Below are positions 7,714 through 18,085 of a stretch of 48,364 nucleotides of DNA, in pieces. Position 1 is the stretch's first letter. Each line of letters opens with the position of its first letter. Made by a program: the position numbers and the translations under genes. The notes beneath the pieces are model-generated. The model worked only from the letters and a program-made list of their open reading frames with translations. It had not been told where the DNA came from and did no database searches. Source of the DNA: Thalassotalea sp. (GTDB taxonomy: Bacteria > Pseudomonadota > Gammaproteobacteria > Enterobacterales > Alteromonadaceae); assembly GCA_022448425.1 (NCBI GenBank), contig JAKVCY010000053.1, forward strand, positions 1 to 48,364, written 5' to 3'.

Positions 7714-9792
7714 TTAAAAAGAATAATTCGCCGTAACGCCAAATACCGCTGGTTCGCCTAATTGGAAATACTGCTTAGCTTCGTAGCCATCGCGAGGATC
7801 GTTACCGAAATAGAAACCACGAACCTTGTAATCTTTATCCGTAATGTTTCGACCCCATACAGATAGTTGCCAACCAACAACGTCATAATTAACAGAAGCA
7901 TTTAACACGGTATAGCTGTCTGATTTTTCGTTGTGACTGTCAGAAAAGTAGTACTCGTCTTTCGCATCAAGGCTGACATTTATGTATAAGTTGTCAGTTA
8001 AGTACGCGTTAAGACCAAGGTTTGCTGTGTGTTTTGGCGCATGAGCTTGTTCACGACCAGACATGTCTTCACCATTTTGGTTAATAAAGCCTGATAGTTC
8101 AGTATCTAAGTAACCTAGTGCACCGTAAACTTCAATATTGTCGTTTAGCTGGTAAGCAGCATCAAACTCGATTCCTTGGTTAGTACCTTCGGCAGCGTTA
8201 CCTAAATAACTAACAAACTCTGTACTTCCGTCTTCACGTGGACGCTCTTCACTACTTTTTACCTGCATATCTTGGCGATCCATATAGAAAGCCGCAATAC
8301 GCGCGTAACCGCCTTCAAAGCTATATTTGTAGCCTAGTTCGTAGTTCCAAACGTACTCAGGATCAAACACGCGTAAATCCGCTGGTAAAGTGCCATCCCT
8401 GTTCACGCCGCCTGCTTTATAACCACGGTTTACTGAGCCGTAAACTAAACCGTTTTCGTCTGTACGGTAAGAAAGTACCGCTTTACCACCTAACATAGTA
8501 TCGTCTGGTGAAAAAGACGTGCTGTCGGAATTGTTATAGTCTGCAGAGCGAGACTCTACACGAAGGCCGGTGGTTAGTGTTAAATCTTCTGATAATTGGC
8601 TATCAAACTGGACGTATGCTGCGTAAGTTGAAGTTTCAAAGTCTGAATCAAAGTCAGTGTCTAAGTATGTGTACTTACGCGTTAGAGATTCATCTTCTTG
8701 TTTAGCGTAAATACCCGCCACCCAATCAGTTGTGCTCTCAAATAGTTTAGAGCTAGTCTTAGAGACAAAACGCATTTCACCTGAAGTAATGCTTTTATCA
8801 CGGAAGTAGTTGTCTACAGACGAGTATTCCCATGGATGCAAACCAACAAAGCTCCAATCTTCATCGTAGCCATATTGTAAATCTGAATCAGCGACACTTA
8901 AGATGGTAACTAGGTCTGCAAAATCAAGCGCTGTATATGTCGATGTAGCGTTAAACGCAATCGTTTCTTGCTTATCTACACCTGGCTGATCTGACATTGT
9001 CTGGCGGTTATTATCTAATGAAAACGCATCGTAGCCATTGTCAAAATTTGCGTAAAATAACGCTAAGTCTAATATGTGATCATCACTTAATTCGATGTTC
9101 AATTTACCGCGTGCAGTCAGTTCATCACGGTTGTTGCTATCTTCTTTATCTAAATACGTATTCTCGATGAAACCGTCGCTTTGGTATTGCTCAAGGGCAA
9201 CGCGGTAGTTAACTTTTTCAGACGCCGGACCTGATAAAGCAATTCCTGCACCGTAGCTATTGTAACTACCCGCGGTAAGCTTTACTCGACCTTCAAACTG
9301 TTCTGTTGGCGCTGCTGTTGTGATATTAATCAAACCTGCTAACGCATTAGCACCAAAACGCGTGCCTTGAGGACCACGGAAAATTTCAACTTGGTCGACA
9401 TCGAACATTGACGCAACACTGCCAAGACCAGTGAAATCAACACCATCGATAATCATACCTACTGACGGGTTAATAGGCTCTTGGAACTGACTACGCTCAC
9501 CAATACCACGAATTTGGTAGTAGCGCGCGCGTTGAGTACCCGAAGAAAAGTTAACGTTTGGCGCAAGCGCAATCACTTCTTCTAAATTTTGTGCTTGACG
9601 TGTACCAATTTCATCTGCCGACAATACAGTGAGCGCCGCAGGCGTCGACATCAAAGAGTTGTTGCGAAAATCTGTTGTAACAGTGATGACTTCTAAATCT
9701 TGCTCACTTGCTTCGTTTGAAGCTGCGTATAAAGCGCTAGAAAGTAATGCTGAGCTGATGGCTAGCGCGAGAGAGGTTTTAGCTATTTTCAT
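7714..9792 (-). CDS. TonB-dependent receptor, probable thiamine uptake
   Basis: A 692-aa outer-membrane receptor from the ATG at 9790-9792, which gives a clean signal peptide (MKIAKTSLALAISSALLSSALYA) behind an AGAGAA ribosome-binding site; an ATG 42 bases upstream would spoil the signal. The plug domain (TPAALTVLSADEI; IRGIGERSQF; VEIFRGPQGTRFGANALAGLINITTA) is followed by a beta-barrel ending in an aromatic residue (VTANYSF). Its mRNA leader carries the TPP riboswitch, so it should be made when thiamine pyrophosphate is low and is expected to import thiamine or a precursor across the outer membrane. Substrate is inferred from the riboswitch. Confidence 0.9.
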   Translation of the reverse strand: MKIAKTSLALAISSALLSSALYAASNEASEQDLEVITVTTDFRNNSLMSTPAALTVLSADEIGTRQAQNLEEVIALAPNVNFSSGTQRARYYQIRGIGERSQFQEPINPSVGMIIDGVDFTGLGSVASMFDVDQVEIFRGPQGTRFGANALAGLINITTAAPTEQFEGRVKLTAGSYNSYGAGIALSGPASEKVNYRVALEQYQSDGFIENTYLDKEDSNNRDELTARGKLNIELSDDHILDLALFYANFDNGYDAFSLDNNRQTMSDQPGVDKQETIAFNATSTYTALDFADLVTILSVADSDLQYGYDEDWSFVGLHPWEYSSVDNYFRDKSITSGEMRFVSKTSSKLFESTTDWVAGIYAKQEDESLTRKYTYLDTDFDSDFETSTYAAYVQFDSQLSEDLTLTTGLRVESRSADYNNSDSTSFSPDDTMLGGKAVLSYRTDENGLVYGSVNRGYKAGGVNRDGTLPADLRVFDPEYVWNYELGYKYSFEGGYARIAAFYMDRQDMQVKSSEERPREDGSTEFVSYLGNAAEGTNQGIEFDAAYQLNDNIEVYGALGYLDTELSGFINQNGEDMSGREQAHAPKHTANLGLNAYLTDNLYINVSLDAKDEYYFSDSHNEKSDSYTVLNASVNYDVVGWQLSVWGRNITDKDYKVRGFYFGNDPRDGYEAKQYFQLGEPAVFGVTANYSF

Positions 9793-9874
9793 TGTGTTCT
9801 CTATAAAAACAACTGACGTAAATAGATGACACACTAGGCAAATAGCAGCAGCGATACTGATAAAGCGATTAGCA

Positions 9875-9990
9875 AACCATCCCTACGCCAGTATTAACTG
9901 GATCAGGTGCAAAGGGTTAAGTCTCAGCCGGCTTTCTCTATCTGCTTTAAAAGTAAAACAAGTAAAGAGAAAGGCCAACACCCCTTGGTT
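9875..9990 (-). promoter_or_regulatory. TPP (THI-box) riboswitch
   Basis: On the minus strand the conserved THI elements appear in order: GGGGTG, GGCTGAGA, ACCC, then CACCTGATCCAGTTAATACT followed by GGCGTAGGGA. The outer helix P1 is AACCA (9986-9990) with TGGTT (9875-9879). The element ends about 83 bases before the TonB receptor start, so it controls that gene and, through it, the thiamine salvage operon. The aptamer senses thiamine pyrophosphate. I could not identify an obvious terminator between aptamer and start codon, so translational control is more likely. Confidence 0.96.
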
Positions 9991-10122
9991 CGGGCAGCAT
10001 GTTAACAGAAATATGCCGTTTAAGTACAGGACTAACCATAAGAAAAGCTAGTCTGTTGGGGTGTTTACGTTGCAAACACGATTTAAGATTTATATTTATA
10101 TAACGTAATTACCTTTGACACG

Positions 10123-10497
10123 TTAAATTGCCACTAAAGGTCCAATCGGTTCACCACCTAACAAGTGCATGTGAATATGATATACCTCTTGGCCACCGTG
10201 GCGGTTACAGTTCATGATCAAACGGTAACCGTCCTCTGCAATACCTTCCTCAGCTGCCAATTTTTTAGCGACAGTGAACAAACGCCCTAGCGCTTGCTCA
10301 TCTTCCGGCTCTACATCGTTGACAGTAGGTATTAATTTATTCGGAATAATCAAAATATGGCTTTTCGCACGCGGTGAAATGTCGCGAAACGCTGTCACTA
10401 ATTCATCTTGGTATAACAACTCTGTGGGTATTTCCTGACGAATAATTCTAGAAAAAATCGTTTCTTCCCATTCTTTCGCGTCTTGGTTGTTGCTCAT
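10123..10497 (-). CDS. hinT: HIT-family purine nucleoside phosphoramidase HinT
   Basis: A 124-aa histidine triad protein. The HIT motif is HIHMHLL with H107, H109 and H111 near the C-terminus, preceded by HGGQEVY. The N-terminal segment [20 protein letters not shown] matches the HinT/PKCI-like branch. HinT hydrolyses AMP-lysine and other nucleoside phosphoramidates in the cytoplasm. It starts one base after the RND pump gene stop, so it is likely read from the end of the efflux operon; the functional link is unclear. Confidence 0.93.
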   Translation of the reverse strand: MSNNQDAKEWEETIFSRIIRQEIPTELLYQDELVTAFRDISPRAKSHILIIPNKLIPTVNDVEPEDEQALGRLFTVAKKLAAEEGIAEDGYRLIMNCNRHGGQEVYHIHMHLLGGEPIGPLVAI

Positions 10498-10498
10498 A

Positions 10499-13400
10499 CT
10501 ATCCTCTAGATTCTTGTAATGGTGGCGTCACACCTGTTTCTTTGTTGAGATGTAACTTAGCTTTTAAGTCCTCAACTAACAAGTAGTTAACGGGTACCAA
10601 AATAAGTGTAATAAACGTAGCGAATATAATACCAAAACCTAGCGATACAGCCATTGGAATTAAGAATTGCGCTTGTGTCGCTTTTTCAAACAACAACGGC
10701 ATTAAACCCATGAATGTCGTTAATGATGTCAGCATTACCGGCCTAAATCTCGCCTGACCTGCAACCAGCACCGCATCCGCTACTTTTTTGCCTTCCTCTC
10801 GTTTCTTGTTGATGTAGTCAACTAAAACCAAGCTATCGTTTACAACAACACCAATTAATGCCATTAAACCCAACAAGCTGAAGATGGTTAGATTCACACC
10901 CATGATCCAATGTCCAATAACGGCTCCGATTGCACCGAACGGAATGACTGACATCACGATGATGGGTTGTAAATAAGACTTAAACGGAATCGCGAGCAAG
11001 CAATAAATAATAAAGAAAACAAACAGTAGTCCGTAATATAGCGAACCAAATGATTCACTTTGCTCACGTGCTTCTCCATCCATTTCGTAGCTAACGCCTG
11101 GATACTTTGCAACTAGCTCATCTAAGTACGGCTGTAAATCAGCCGTTAGCACCGTCATGTTTGTATTGTCTTTATCCACATCGGCCGTAACGTTTACGGT
11201 GCGATAGAGGTCGATTCGATCAATTTGTGATGGACTTCTGCCCGGCTTAAAGGTGGCCACATGAGACAGTGGCACACTTCCGCCAGTAGGTGTTGTAACC
11301 AACATATCAGACAGATTGGCGAGTGACGTACGTTCCTCTAGTGGAAATCTTAACATCACTCGCACATCATCTCGTCCTCGTTGAATACGCTGAATCTCTG
11401 TACCAAAGAAAGCTGTGCGTACTTGAGACGTAATTGAGTTAATCGACATACCCATAGCATATCCTTGGTCTGTTAACTCAATTTGTAGTTCTTCTTTACC
11501 GTTAGATAGGCTGTCTGAAATTTCAAACACCGTTGGATACGTTGCTAAGCGTTGTTTAACTTCTTCCGCCACTTGTTTCAACAAATCTAGGTCGGTAGCA
11601 GATAATTGGACGTCAATCGGATCGCCACCTCGGCCAATTTCAGCTCTAAACGTTAATGATTCGGAGCCTGGCATTGCACCGATAAGCGCCCGCCATTCAG
11701 CCACTAGTTGTCTGATTTCAACGCCCGTTTCGTTTTTATCAGCAGGCAGTATTTCAAAACGAACACGGCCGACATTGCTATCTCGACCACCAGTTATTGC
11801 CAGAATGTTTAAGATAACGCTGTTGCCATCTTCGTCTGTATATTTGTCTTGTAACTGTTTGGCTGCATCAGACATTTTTGCCACATAGCTATCCATAACC
11901 TCGAAGCTCGTACCGACAGGCATTGTTAAGTTTACCCTAGCGGTTTCACTTGGAATGCGAGGGAAGAAAGTAAACTTAGTCCAGCCCGACATAATGAAAG
12001 ACATGATCAATATAAAAACGCCAATAAAAGTAAACAAGGTCGTTAAACGATGACTTGCCGCCCTTCTCAGCACAGGCTTGTAATACTTAATGATTGCCGC
12101 TTCAAAGCCATCAGCAATCCTGTGTTGCATACTCGCTAGTTTGCCGACTTTTTCTTTCTCATGACGAAGTTTCAAATGCTTTAAATGAGACGGCAAAACA
12201 AACTTGGATTCAATTAACGAGAATAAGAGTACAGGAATCACAATCGCAGGAATTTGAGCGAACAACGCCCCACGCATGCCTTCGATAAATGCCAAGGGAA
12301 GGAATGCCGCAACGGTAGTTAGAATGCCAAACGTTACTGGCGTAGCAACTTCTTGCGTTCCTTTTACTGCCGCTTCGATACCCGTTTTAGCAAAAGTGGT
12401 ATGCCGATAAATGTTTTCGCCGGTAACGATGGCATCATCTACTACGATCCCTAGCACCAGAATAAAGCCAAACAAACTCATAATGTTCAGCGATATACCA
12501 AGAAATGGCATAAAGATAAATGCGCCCATAAAGCTTACTGGAATACCGATAAACACCCAGAAGGCTATCGAAGGTCTCAAGAACAAGGTCAATAACAAGA
12601 GTACTAGGAAACCACCTTGCATAGCGTTTGAAATTAGCGTGTTTAAGCGGCCCTTAACAATTTCTGAGTCATCATCCCAATAACTGAGACCAAACCCGTC
12701 TGGCAAGCTGTCTTGCTTATCAATAATGTAATTCTTAACCGCATCAGCAACTTCAATAGCGTTTTGGTTACCAATACGATAAATTTCAATTAATGCGGCT
12801 TGCTCGCCATTAAAGCGTGCTCGCAAAGGCGTTTCTTCAAAGCCATCGTTTACATCCGCAATATCACCGAGTTTTACAATGGTTCCATCAGGGTTCGTTT
12901 TAACCACTATGTTGTCGAATTCGTCTTTGCGATAAGCCTGACCCTTACTACGCACAAGTACGTCACCACCATCGGTTTTAATGTTACCTGCCGATAGGTC
13001 TACTGAACTGCTGCGAATCGCTGATGAAATGCTATCCATCGAAATATTAAATTCACGCAGCTTGTCTTGCTTCATATTGATCGCAATTTCATAATCGCGG
13101 ACTGCATCAAGTGACAACTGAGTTACTTCAGGCAAACGCAGCAGTTCATCGCGAATTTGCTCCGAAAACTCCCTAAGTTCTTTCTCGGAATATTTTGAAG
13201 AAACGGTCACTGATATAACATCACGTTGACGTTGAGCCAATGCGATTACGGGCTTTTCAGCATCTGCTGGTAATGTATTTATGGCGTCTACACGACTTTT
13301 TACATCAGCTAATAACTCTCTTGCGTCGTAGCTAGAATCAGCTTCAATCGTAACACGAGCAGCCCCCTCGACAGAGGCACTTGATATACGCTTAATCCCT

Positions 13401-13621
13401 TCAAGATCTTGTACAGCCTCTTCAATTTTAATTGCTACACCCTGCTCAACATCTTCAGGTGTACCACCTCGCAGCGAGATATTGACGGAAACAACATCTG
13501 ATTCGAAAGACGGGAAAACTTCTAGCGGAATACGTAAATTTAGTGAAGCGATTCCCACCAGTAAAATGGTGATCATCAATAAATTTGCCGCTACGTGATT
13601 GCGTGCAAACCAAGCTATCAT
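10499..13621 (-). CDS. RND-family inner-membrane efflux pump
   Basis: A 1040-aa AcrB/CzcA-superfamily transporter with 12 membrane segments in two sets of six and two large periplasmic loops. The first half carries the proton-relay aspartates in [17 protein letters not shown] in TM4; the symmetric second half has [15 protein letters not shown]-terminal [17 protein letters not shown] is typical of the HAE-like pumps of marine gammaproteobacteria. It overlaps the adaptor gene by 4 bp. With the adaptor and outer-membrane channel encoded upstream it forms a tripartite pump driven by proton influx. Substrates cannot be read from the sequence; drugs or other hydrophobic compounds are typical for the class. 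Confidence 0.93.
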   Translation of the reverse strand: MIAWFARNHVAANLLMITILLVGIASLNLRIPLEVFPSFESDVVSVNISLRGGTPEDVEQGVAIKIEEAVQDLEGIKRISSASVEGAARVTIEADSSYDARELLADVKSRVDAINTLPADAEKPVIALAQRQRDVISVTVSSKYSEKELREFSEQIRDELLRLPEVTQLSLDAVRDYEIAINMKQDKLREFNISMDSISSAIRSSSVDLSAGNIKTDGGDVLVRSKGQAYRKDEFDNIVVKTNPDGTIVKLGDIADVNDGFEETPLRARFNGEQAALIEIYRIGNQNAIEVADAVKNYIIDKQDSLPDGFGLSYWDDDSEIVKGRLNTLISNAMQGGFLVLLLLTLFLRPSIAFWVFIGIPVSFMGAFIFMPFLGISLNIMSLFGFILVLGIVVDDAIVTGENIYRHTTFAKTGIEAAVKGTQEVATPVTFGILTTVAAFLPLAFIEGMRGALFAQIPAIVIPVLLFSLIESKFVLPSHLKHLKLRHEKEKVGKLASMQHRIADGFEAAIIKYYKPVLRRAASHRLTTLFTFIGVFILIMSFIMSGWTKFTFFPRIPSETARVNLTMPVGTSFEVMDSYVAKMSDAAKQLQDKYTDEDGNSVILNILAITGGRDSNVGRVRFEILPADKNETGVEIRQLVAEWRALIGAMPGSESLTFRAEIGRGGDPIDVQLSATDLDLLKQVAEEVKQRLATYPTVFEISDSLSNGKEELQIELTDQGYAMGMSINSITSQVRTAFFGTEIQRIQRGRDDVRVMLRFPLEERTSLANLSDMLVTTPTGGSVPLSHVATFKPGRSPSQIDRIDLYRTVNVTADVDKDNTNMTVLTADLQPYLDELVAKYPGVSYEMDGEAREQSESFGSLYYGLLFVFFIIYCLLAIPFKSYLQPIIVMSVIPFGAIGAVIGHWIMGVNLTIFSLLGLMALIGVVVNDSLVLVDYINKKREEGKKVADAVLVAGQARFRPVMLTSLTTFMGLMPLLFEKATQAQFLIPMAVSLGFGIIFATFITLILVPVNYLLVEDLKAKLHLNKETGVTPPLQESRG

Positions 13622-14946
13622 GAGTTTGCTCCTTGTGAAGCGTTAGCTACAGAGCGCTTATCTTCTTTAGCACCATCTCTGTTTGGTCTTTTACCAACTT
13701 CGCCTTGCTTACCCTTCTCACCTTTGCCTTTACCTTTGATTTTATCTGGTCGCGGCCCACGCTGTTGTGCCTTCATTTGCTTACCGTCTTTATTACTAAT
13801 CGCTATAGGCGTACCTGAATTCACTTGGCCTAGTGGTGTAAGTACTAGAAGATCCCCCGCATTAAGTCCGTCTGCAACTAGCGCGTATTCGCGGTTTTGC
13901 CATGCCAATGAAATTTCCTGACGCAATAGCTTGTTGTCTAAGACAGTAAACACATAACTACCTTGATAAATGGCTTTGTTCGGAATCGTGATCGCATTTT
14001 GCAATGTTTTTCCGGTAATTTTGGCACTGACGTACTGCCCTATTTTTAATGGCAAGCCTTGGTTTAACTGCTCTCCATATGGATCATCAATTTGGCCAAC
14101 CACGAACAATTGCTGCGAGTCATCATCAAACGCCCCTTCTGTTCGTACAACTTTCCCTTGCCAAGATTGCGTATTAACTAACTTTGAATAAATACTCACC
14201 TCGGGTTCTACAAGCGGCTTATCGCGCTGTACTCGAGTAGTTTCAGGCAATGTGATAAAAGGTAAATCTTTATTTTTTATAGGTAAACGCACTTCAACGT
14301 AGTCGACAGCATAGACAGTCGCAAGCTGGGTGCTTTGCGAGACGTATTGACCAATATCGACAGATTTCGCTAAAACACGGCCGGTGTACGGTGCTTTTAT
14401 TTGTGTTCGTTCTAATGCCAACTCTGCTTTGGCTAAACTAGCTTGCGCAGAAAATACAGAAGATTCTGCCGCCAATAATTGTGGCTTTCGTAAAACTAAA
14501 TCTGAAGGCTCGCCGCTATTACCTAGGCGCTCCCAATCTTGCTTTGCTTGTTCCACACGTGCTTGTTCTTCGGCAAGTGCTTGCTTAGCACTAAATAAGT
14601 TGGCTTTAGCGATATCAATTTCAGCAACGTAATCTCTGTCATCGAGTTTTACCAGCACTTCGCCTTTTTCAAAAAAGCCACCTTCTCTGAAGTTTTGGCT
14701 AATCGACGTAATCTCACCTGACACTTGCGGCTGTAATGCACTTTGTGTTCTTGGGCGCACATTGCCATAGCTGTCTATGTAAACGGTAAAAGGTTGATGG
14801 CTTATCGTTTGCACTTCAACATTTAACTGCGGTGCCATACTAGGTTTACCGCGCTTTGTTTCTGGCGGGTTATTCGTAACAATCATCGCAAGCGCAATAA
14901 AACCACCAAGGACAACAAAAGGTAGAATTTTCTTTTTAAACATCAT
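13618..14946 (-). CDS. Periplasmic adaptor (MFP/HlyD) of the RND pump
   Basis: A 442-aa membrane-fusion protein. A single N-terminal anchor (about residues 7-24) is followed by the first lipoyl half-motif (SALQPQVSGEITSI), a long coiled-coil hairpin rich in A, E and Q (about 105-175), the second lipoyl half (IKAPYTGRVLAKSVDIGQYV), and beta-barrel domains. The last 55 residues form an unusual, strongly basic, low-complexity tail of K, G, R and Q (GKGKGEKGKQGEVGKRP), longer than in most adaptors. It starts 8 bp after the OMF gene and overlaps the pump gene by 4 bp, so all three are one operon. Confidence 0.92.
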   Translation of the reverse strand: MMFKKKILPFVVLGGFIALAMIVTNNPPETKRGKPSMAPQLNVEVQTISHQPFTVYIDSYGNVRPRTQSALQPQVSGEITSISQNFREGGFFEKGEVLVKLDDRDYVAEIDIAKANLFSAKQALAEEQARVEQAKQDWERLGNSGEPSDLVLRKPQLLAAESSVFSAQASLAKAELALERTQIKAPYTGRVLAKSVDIGQYVSQSTQLATVYAVDYVEVRLPIKNKDLPFITLPETTRVQRDKPLVEPEVSIYSKLVNTQSWQGKVVRTEGAFDDDSQQLFVVGQIDDPYGEQLNQGLPLKIGQYVSAKITGKTLQNAITIPNKAIYQGSYVFTVLDNKLLRQEISLAWQNREYALVADGLNAGDLLVLTPLGQVNSGTPIAISNKDGKQMKAQQRGPRPDKIKGKGKGEKGKQGEVGKRPNRDGAKEDKRSVANASQGANS

Positions 14947-14953
14947 GAGTCAC

Positions 14954-16393
14954 CTAGTTAATTGTCGAAACTTTTTGTTGGATCGTTTGGGCTAAATCGC
15001 TGCCACCCAATTTTGCGTACATTGCGATTCTGTTCTGAATTAATTGATTTGATACTTGAATAACACTCACTTGCGCGTCGAATGCACGTCGTTGTGCTTC
15101 AAGTACAGTGGTATAGCTGTTAAGCCCTTTTACGTATTGGTTAAAAGCTAAAGTCTCTGCTGCTACTGCATTTTCCTCAGCTTTTTGATAGTAAGCCAAT
15201 TGCTTCGTTAAAGTGCTATGGCTGCTAATGCGATTTTCCATATCAGCAAACTCAGTAAATACCACTGTTAAGTATTGTTGCTCTTGTTTCTTAACTGTTA
15301 GTCGAGCTTGTTCTTCCAATGATTTTAATCGTCCTGCATTAAACAAAGGTGCTGTTAAACTGCCCGCTACCGACCAAGCCAACGCGCCACCATCAAGCAG
15401 GTTATTTAGCTCATCTGATGAATCACCAGTAGAAGCAGTCAGGTTTAAGCTTGGAAATCTATTCTTGTGAGCAACGGCAAGTCCTGCATCAGCGGCGAGC
15501 AATGAAAACCATGATTGTTGAATTGAAAAACTGGTAGTAAGGACGTCCGCAGGTAAGGCAGTAAATAGACTCTGTTCAAGTTGCGGCAGTGCAATCTCTA
15601 TGTCACTAAAGTTATCCCCTGTAGGGTACTGACCAAGTAACACATCAAGAGCACGTTGTTTTTCAAGCACGGTCTGCTTTTGCTGTTCTATCCGCGCAAG
15701 TTCACTATTCACGTTGTTCTGGTTTAGGTTAACATCCAGCGCTTCACTTAACCCAAGCTTGTAAGAAGAGTTAATAATATCGTAGTTGCTCTCCAAATTT
15801 TCTGCGCGAACTTGATAAAGACCTAGCAGCTTTTGCGCTTCGACAAGCGCAAACCAAGCTCCGACGACATCTGTAACAATATTATTCTTCGCCTGTTCAA
15901 AGGCCACTTTACTCGCTTGGAATTGCAAGCTGCTTTGTTGTTGCTCTGCTGAAAGCTTGCCCCAAATATCGACTTCATAACTAAGATTAAGGTCGATGCC
16001 TGCACTATTCGCTATTGTTGATCCATCGGAGGAAACAGATTTTCGCCTGCTATTGTCAAGAGAAAGGGTTAGCGCTGGGTAATCACTCGCACCCGTGATG
16101 GTTAACTGCTCTTTAGCTATCTGCAAATCATTATATGCCGCAATTAATTCTGGGCTTTGTATTAGCGCTTTAGCAATTACACTTTGTAGTCGATTGTCTG
16201 CGATGATTAACGCCCAGTCTCCCAACGCGCTTAATTCGCTATTTGGGGCACTTACCTCTTGCTGCCAATTGGTAGGCAAATTCAAGTTTCTTGTTTTATC
16301 TGAGATCGCTGATGTTTGACTGCAACCTGCAAACAGCAGCGCAGCACAACTAATAGCGAGGGTTCTCACCTTAAAATTAGGAAGCAAATCCAC
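14954..16393 (-). CDS. TolC/NodT-type outer-membrane efflux lipoprotein
   Basis: A 479-aa outer-membrane factor, first gene of the efflux operon. The start is GTG (16393). The signal peptide ends in lipobox LFAGC with C24, which places it in the NodT/OprM lipoprotein group. Two internal OEP repeats are visible (ELIAAYNDLQIAKEQL... and NRISSHSTLTKQLAYYQKAEE...), giving the alpha-helical trans-periplasmic barrel, with typical segments ALSLDNSRR, DLNLSYEVDIWGKL and LFNAGRLKSLEEQA. It docks with the adaptor encoded 8 bp downstream. Confidence 0.92.
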   Translation of the reverse strand: MDLLPNFKVRTLAISCAALLFAGCSQTSAISDKTRNLNLPTNWQQEVSAPNSELSALGDWALIIADNRLQSVIAKALIQSPELIAAYNDLQIAKEQLTITGASDYPALTLSLDNSRRKSVSSDGSTIANSAGIDLNLSYEVDIWGKLSAEQQQSSLQFQASKVAFEQAKNNIVTDVVGAWFALVEAQKLLGLYQVRAENLESNYDIINSSYKLGLSEALDVNLNQNNVNSELARIEQQKQTVLEKQRALDVLLGQYPTGDNFSDIEIALPQLEQSLFTALPADVLTTSFSIQQSWFSLLAADAGLAVAHKNRFPSLNLTASTGDSSDELNNLLDGGALAWSVAGSLTAPLFNAGRLKSLEEQARLTVKKQEQQYLTVVFTEFADMENRISSHSTLTKQLAYYQKAEENAVAAETLAFNQYVKGLNSYTTVLEAQRRAFDAQVSVIQVSNQLIQNRIAMYAKLGGSDLAQTIQQKVSTIN

Positions 16394-16420
16394 GAACTTT
16401 TCCTAGCTAATTAAAATAAA

Positions 16421-16444
16421 AATACTATGTATGAGAATAGTATT
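16421..16444. promoter_or_regulatory. Candidate operator upstream of the efflux operon
   Basis: A perfect 8-bp inverted repeat, AATACTAT (16421-16428) and ATAGTATT (16437-16444), with an 8-nt spacer lies 27-51 bases before the GTG start of the outer-membrane factor. The size and position suit a repressor of the TetR or MarR type. No regulator gene lies next to the operon, so the binding protein is unknown. Confidence 0.4.
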
Positions 16445-16614
16445 ATTGAAGCTGTCATCATAAGGATCACGATCAGCAAACAAAAACCAATTTACGATAC
16501 TTTACACATGACATATTTTGAAACATTTACCACAAACTGAGTTAAGTCAATGGTTTAGTAAAGGTCAAATTATTGAGTTTTTGTTACTGAACGCAAAAAT
16601 CTGTGGATTCAACG

Positions 16615-16635
16615 TAAAAATAGGCAGGCCCTGCC
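16615..16635 (-). terminator. Probable terminator of the tRNA operon
   Basis: On the minus strand GGCAG-GGC-CTGCC is followed directly by TATTTTTA. The stem is short (5 bp) but GC-rich, and it lies about 135 bases after the last tRNA gene, where the operon should end. Confidence 0.5.
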
Positions 16636-16770
16636 AGATAAAAGAAGTTAATTAGAGAAAAGGTGCTTTGAAATAGAGAGTGCAATGAAGCTTTTCGATA
16701 TTTACAGACACAGACAAAAATGGAATTTTGTTAGCGCTAATTAGAAAATGTATCACTGAGAATAAGAAAA

Positions 16771-16844
16771 TGGAGGCGGGTCCCGGAGTCGAACCGAGGT
16801 CCACGGATTTGCAATCCGCTGCATAGCCACTCTGCCAACCCGCC
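16771..16844 (-). tRNA. tRNA-Cys (GCA), copy 2
   Basis: A 74-nt cloverleaf with acceptor stem GGCGGGT...ACCCGCC, anticodon loop TTGCAAA (GCA), T-arm GGTTCGA and an encoded CCA. It is the last gene of the five-tRNA operon and identical to the copy at 17083-17156. Confidence 0.96.
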
Positions 16845-16896
16845 TTCAAGATTTGTACAAGATGTTAAAAGACACCTGCACAAATTCAGAGGTTAT

Positions 16897-16972
<76 letters not shown>

Positions 16973-16991
16973 ATATTGATTCTAGATGAAA

Positions 16992-17078
16992 TGGTACCCA
17001 GGGCCGGACTTGAACCGGCACGCTCTTGCAAGCGAGGGATTTTAAATCCCTTGTGTCTACCAATTCCACCACCCGGGC
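16992..17078 (-). tRNA. tRNA-Leu (UAA)
   Basis: An 87-nt class II tRNA with acceptor GCCCGGG, anticodon loop TTTAAAA (anticodon TAA), a long variable arm (CGCTTGCAAGAGCG) and an encoded CCA. It matches the position of leuZ in the enteric pgsA-glyW-cysT-leuZ order. Confidence 0.96.
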
Positions 17079-17082
17079 ATTA

Positions 17083-17156
17083 TGGAGGCGGGTCCCGGAG
17101 TCGAACCGAGGTCCACGGATTTGCAATCCGCTGCATAGCCACTCTGCCAACCCGCC
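17083..17156 (-). tRNA. tRNA-Cys (GCA), copy 1
   Basis: 74 nt, same sequence as the downstream Cys tRNA, with anticodon GCA and encoded CCA. Only 4 bases separate it from the Leu tRNA. It corresponds to cysT in the enteric order. Confidence 0.96.
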
Positions 17157-17206
17157 ATAATCACTACGGTGTGGTAGTATTCCTTGAATATTCTCTAAGA
17201 GAATTT

Positions 17207-17282
<76 letters not shown>

Positions 17283-17423
17283 TTCATACGTTGACTCCCT
17301 GTCAACTGGTGGTGCATTCTACATAGAAAATTAGTTGAGTCAACTATTAAATTTCAAAAAAAATTCAAGTGATTAAAAAGCGTCTCAAATGATGATTTTT
17401 TAACTATTCAAGCACTTAAATCA

Positions 17424-18005
17424 CTACTTATGACGCAACTCTGGCCATGCTGCTTTGAAGTAAATCACCATAGTCCAAACCGTTAACACAGTCGCGATAA
17501 AGTAAAATGCATAAGCCGCAAACATTAAGATCTCGTGAGGGAAATCAAACAGTATTAACGGGATATCATAAGTAGGCTGCCAAATAAGCCCCATAATACC
17601 CAGCATTTGTGCTGCCGTTTTATATTTACCAAGCGTAGATACTGCGACCGTATCCCTTTTTCCTCTTGAAGACATAAATTCACGTAATGCAGAAATAAAA
17701 ATCTCGCGAGCGATCATAATCATCGCTGGTACGCTAATCCACCAAACAGCAAAATCTTCAGCAATCATGATAAGCGCAGCAGCTACCATCAACTTATCCG
17801 CAACAGGATCAATGAACGCACCAAAGGCTGAAGACTGGTTAAGCTTTCTCGCCAAGTAACCATCTAACGCGTCGCTGATTGACGCAAGCCAGAAAATAGC
17901 AAAGGCACCGAAGTGATTCCAAGAAATAGGTAAATAGAAAACAGTGATAAAAACAGGAATAAGTATGATACGAAATAACGTAACTTGATTTGGGATAGTC
18001 CACAT
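17424..18005 (-). CDS. pgsA: Phosphatidylglycerophosphate synthase
   Basis: A 193-aa membrane enzyme transferring the phosphatidyl group of CDP-diacylglycerol to glycerol-3-phosphate, the first committed step to phosphatidylglycerol. The CDP-alcohol phosphatidyltransferase motif D-x2-DG-x2-AR-x8-G-x3-D-x3-D is present as DALDGYLARK followed by GAFIDPVAD. The N-terminal MWTIPNQVTLFRI is typical of PgsA. It lies 80 bp after uvrC and just before the tRNA operon, the same order as in enterics and vibrios, and is probably part of the uvrC transcript. Confidence 0.96.
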   Translation of the reverse strand: MWTIPNQVTLFRIILIPVFITVFYLPISWNHFGAFAIFWLASISDALDGYLARKLNQSSAFGAFIDPVADKLMVAAALIMIAEDFAVWWISVPAMIMIAREIFISALREFMSSRGKRDTVAVSTLGKYKTAAQMLGIMGLIWQPTYDIPLILFDFPHEILMFAAYAFYFIATVLTVWTMVIYFKAAWPELRHK

Positions 18006-18085
18006 AGGTCGTTTACAACTTCTTTGTAATTCTTATATCTGGCTAGGACACCAGCAATTAGCGTTTATTCTACACAGATTCACGA

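Noticed and set aside
9793..9834. Upstream ATG for the TonB-dependent receptor
   Set aside because: It would add 14 residues before a standard signal peptide; the ATG at 9792 has a ribosome-binding site.
10061..10079. Hairpin GTGTTT...AAACAC after hinT as a terminator
   Set aside because: The stem is only 6 bp and no T-run follows on either strand.
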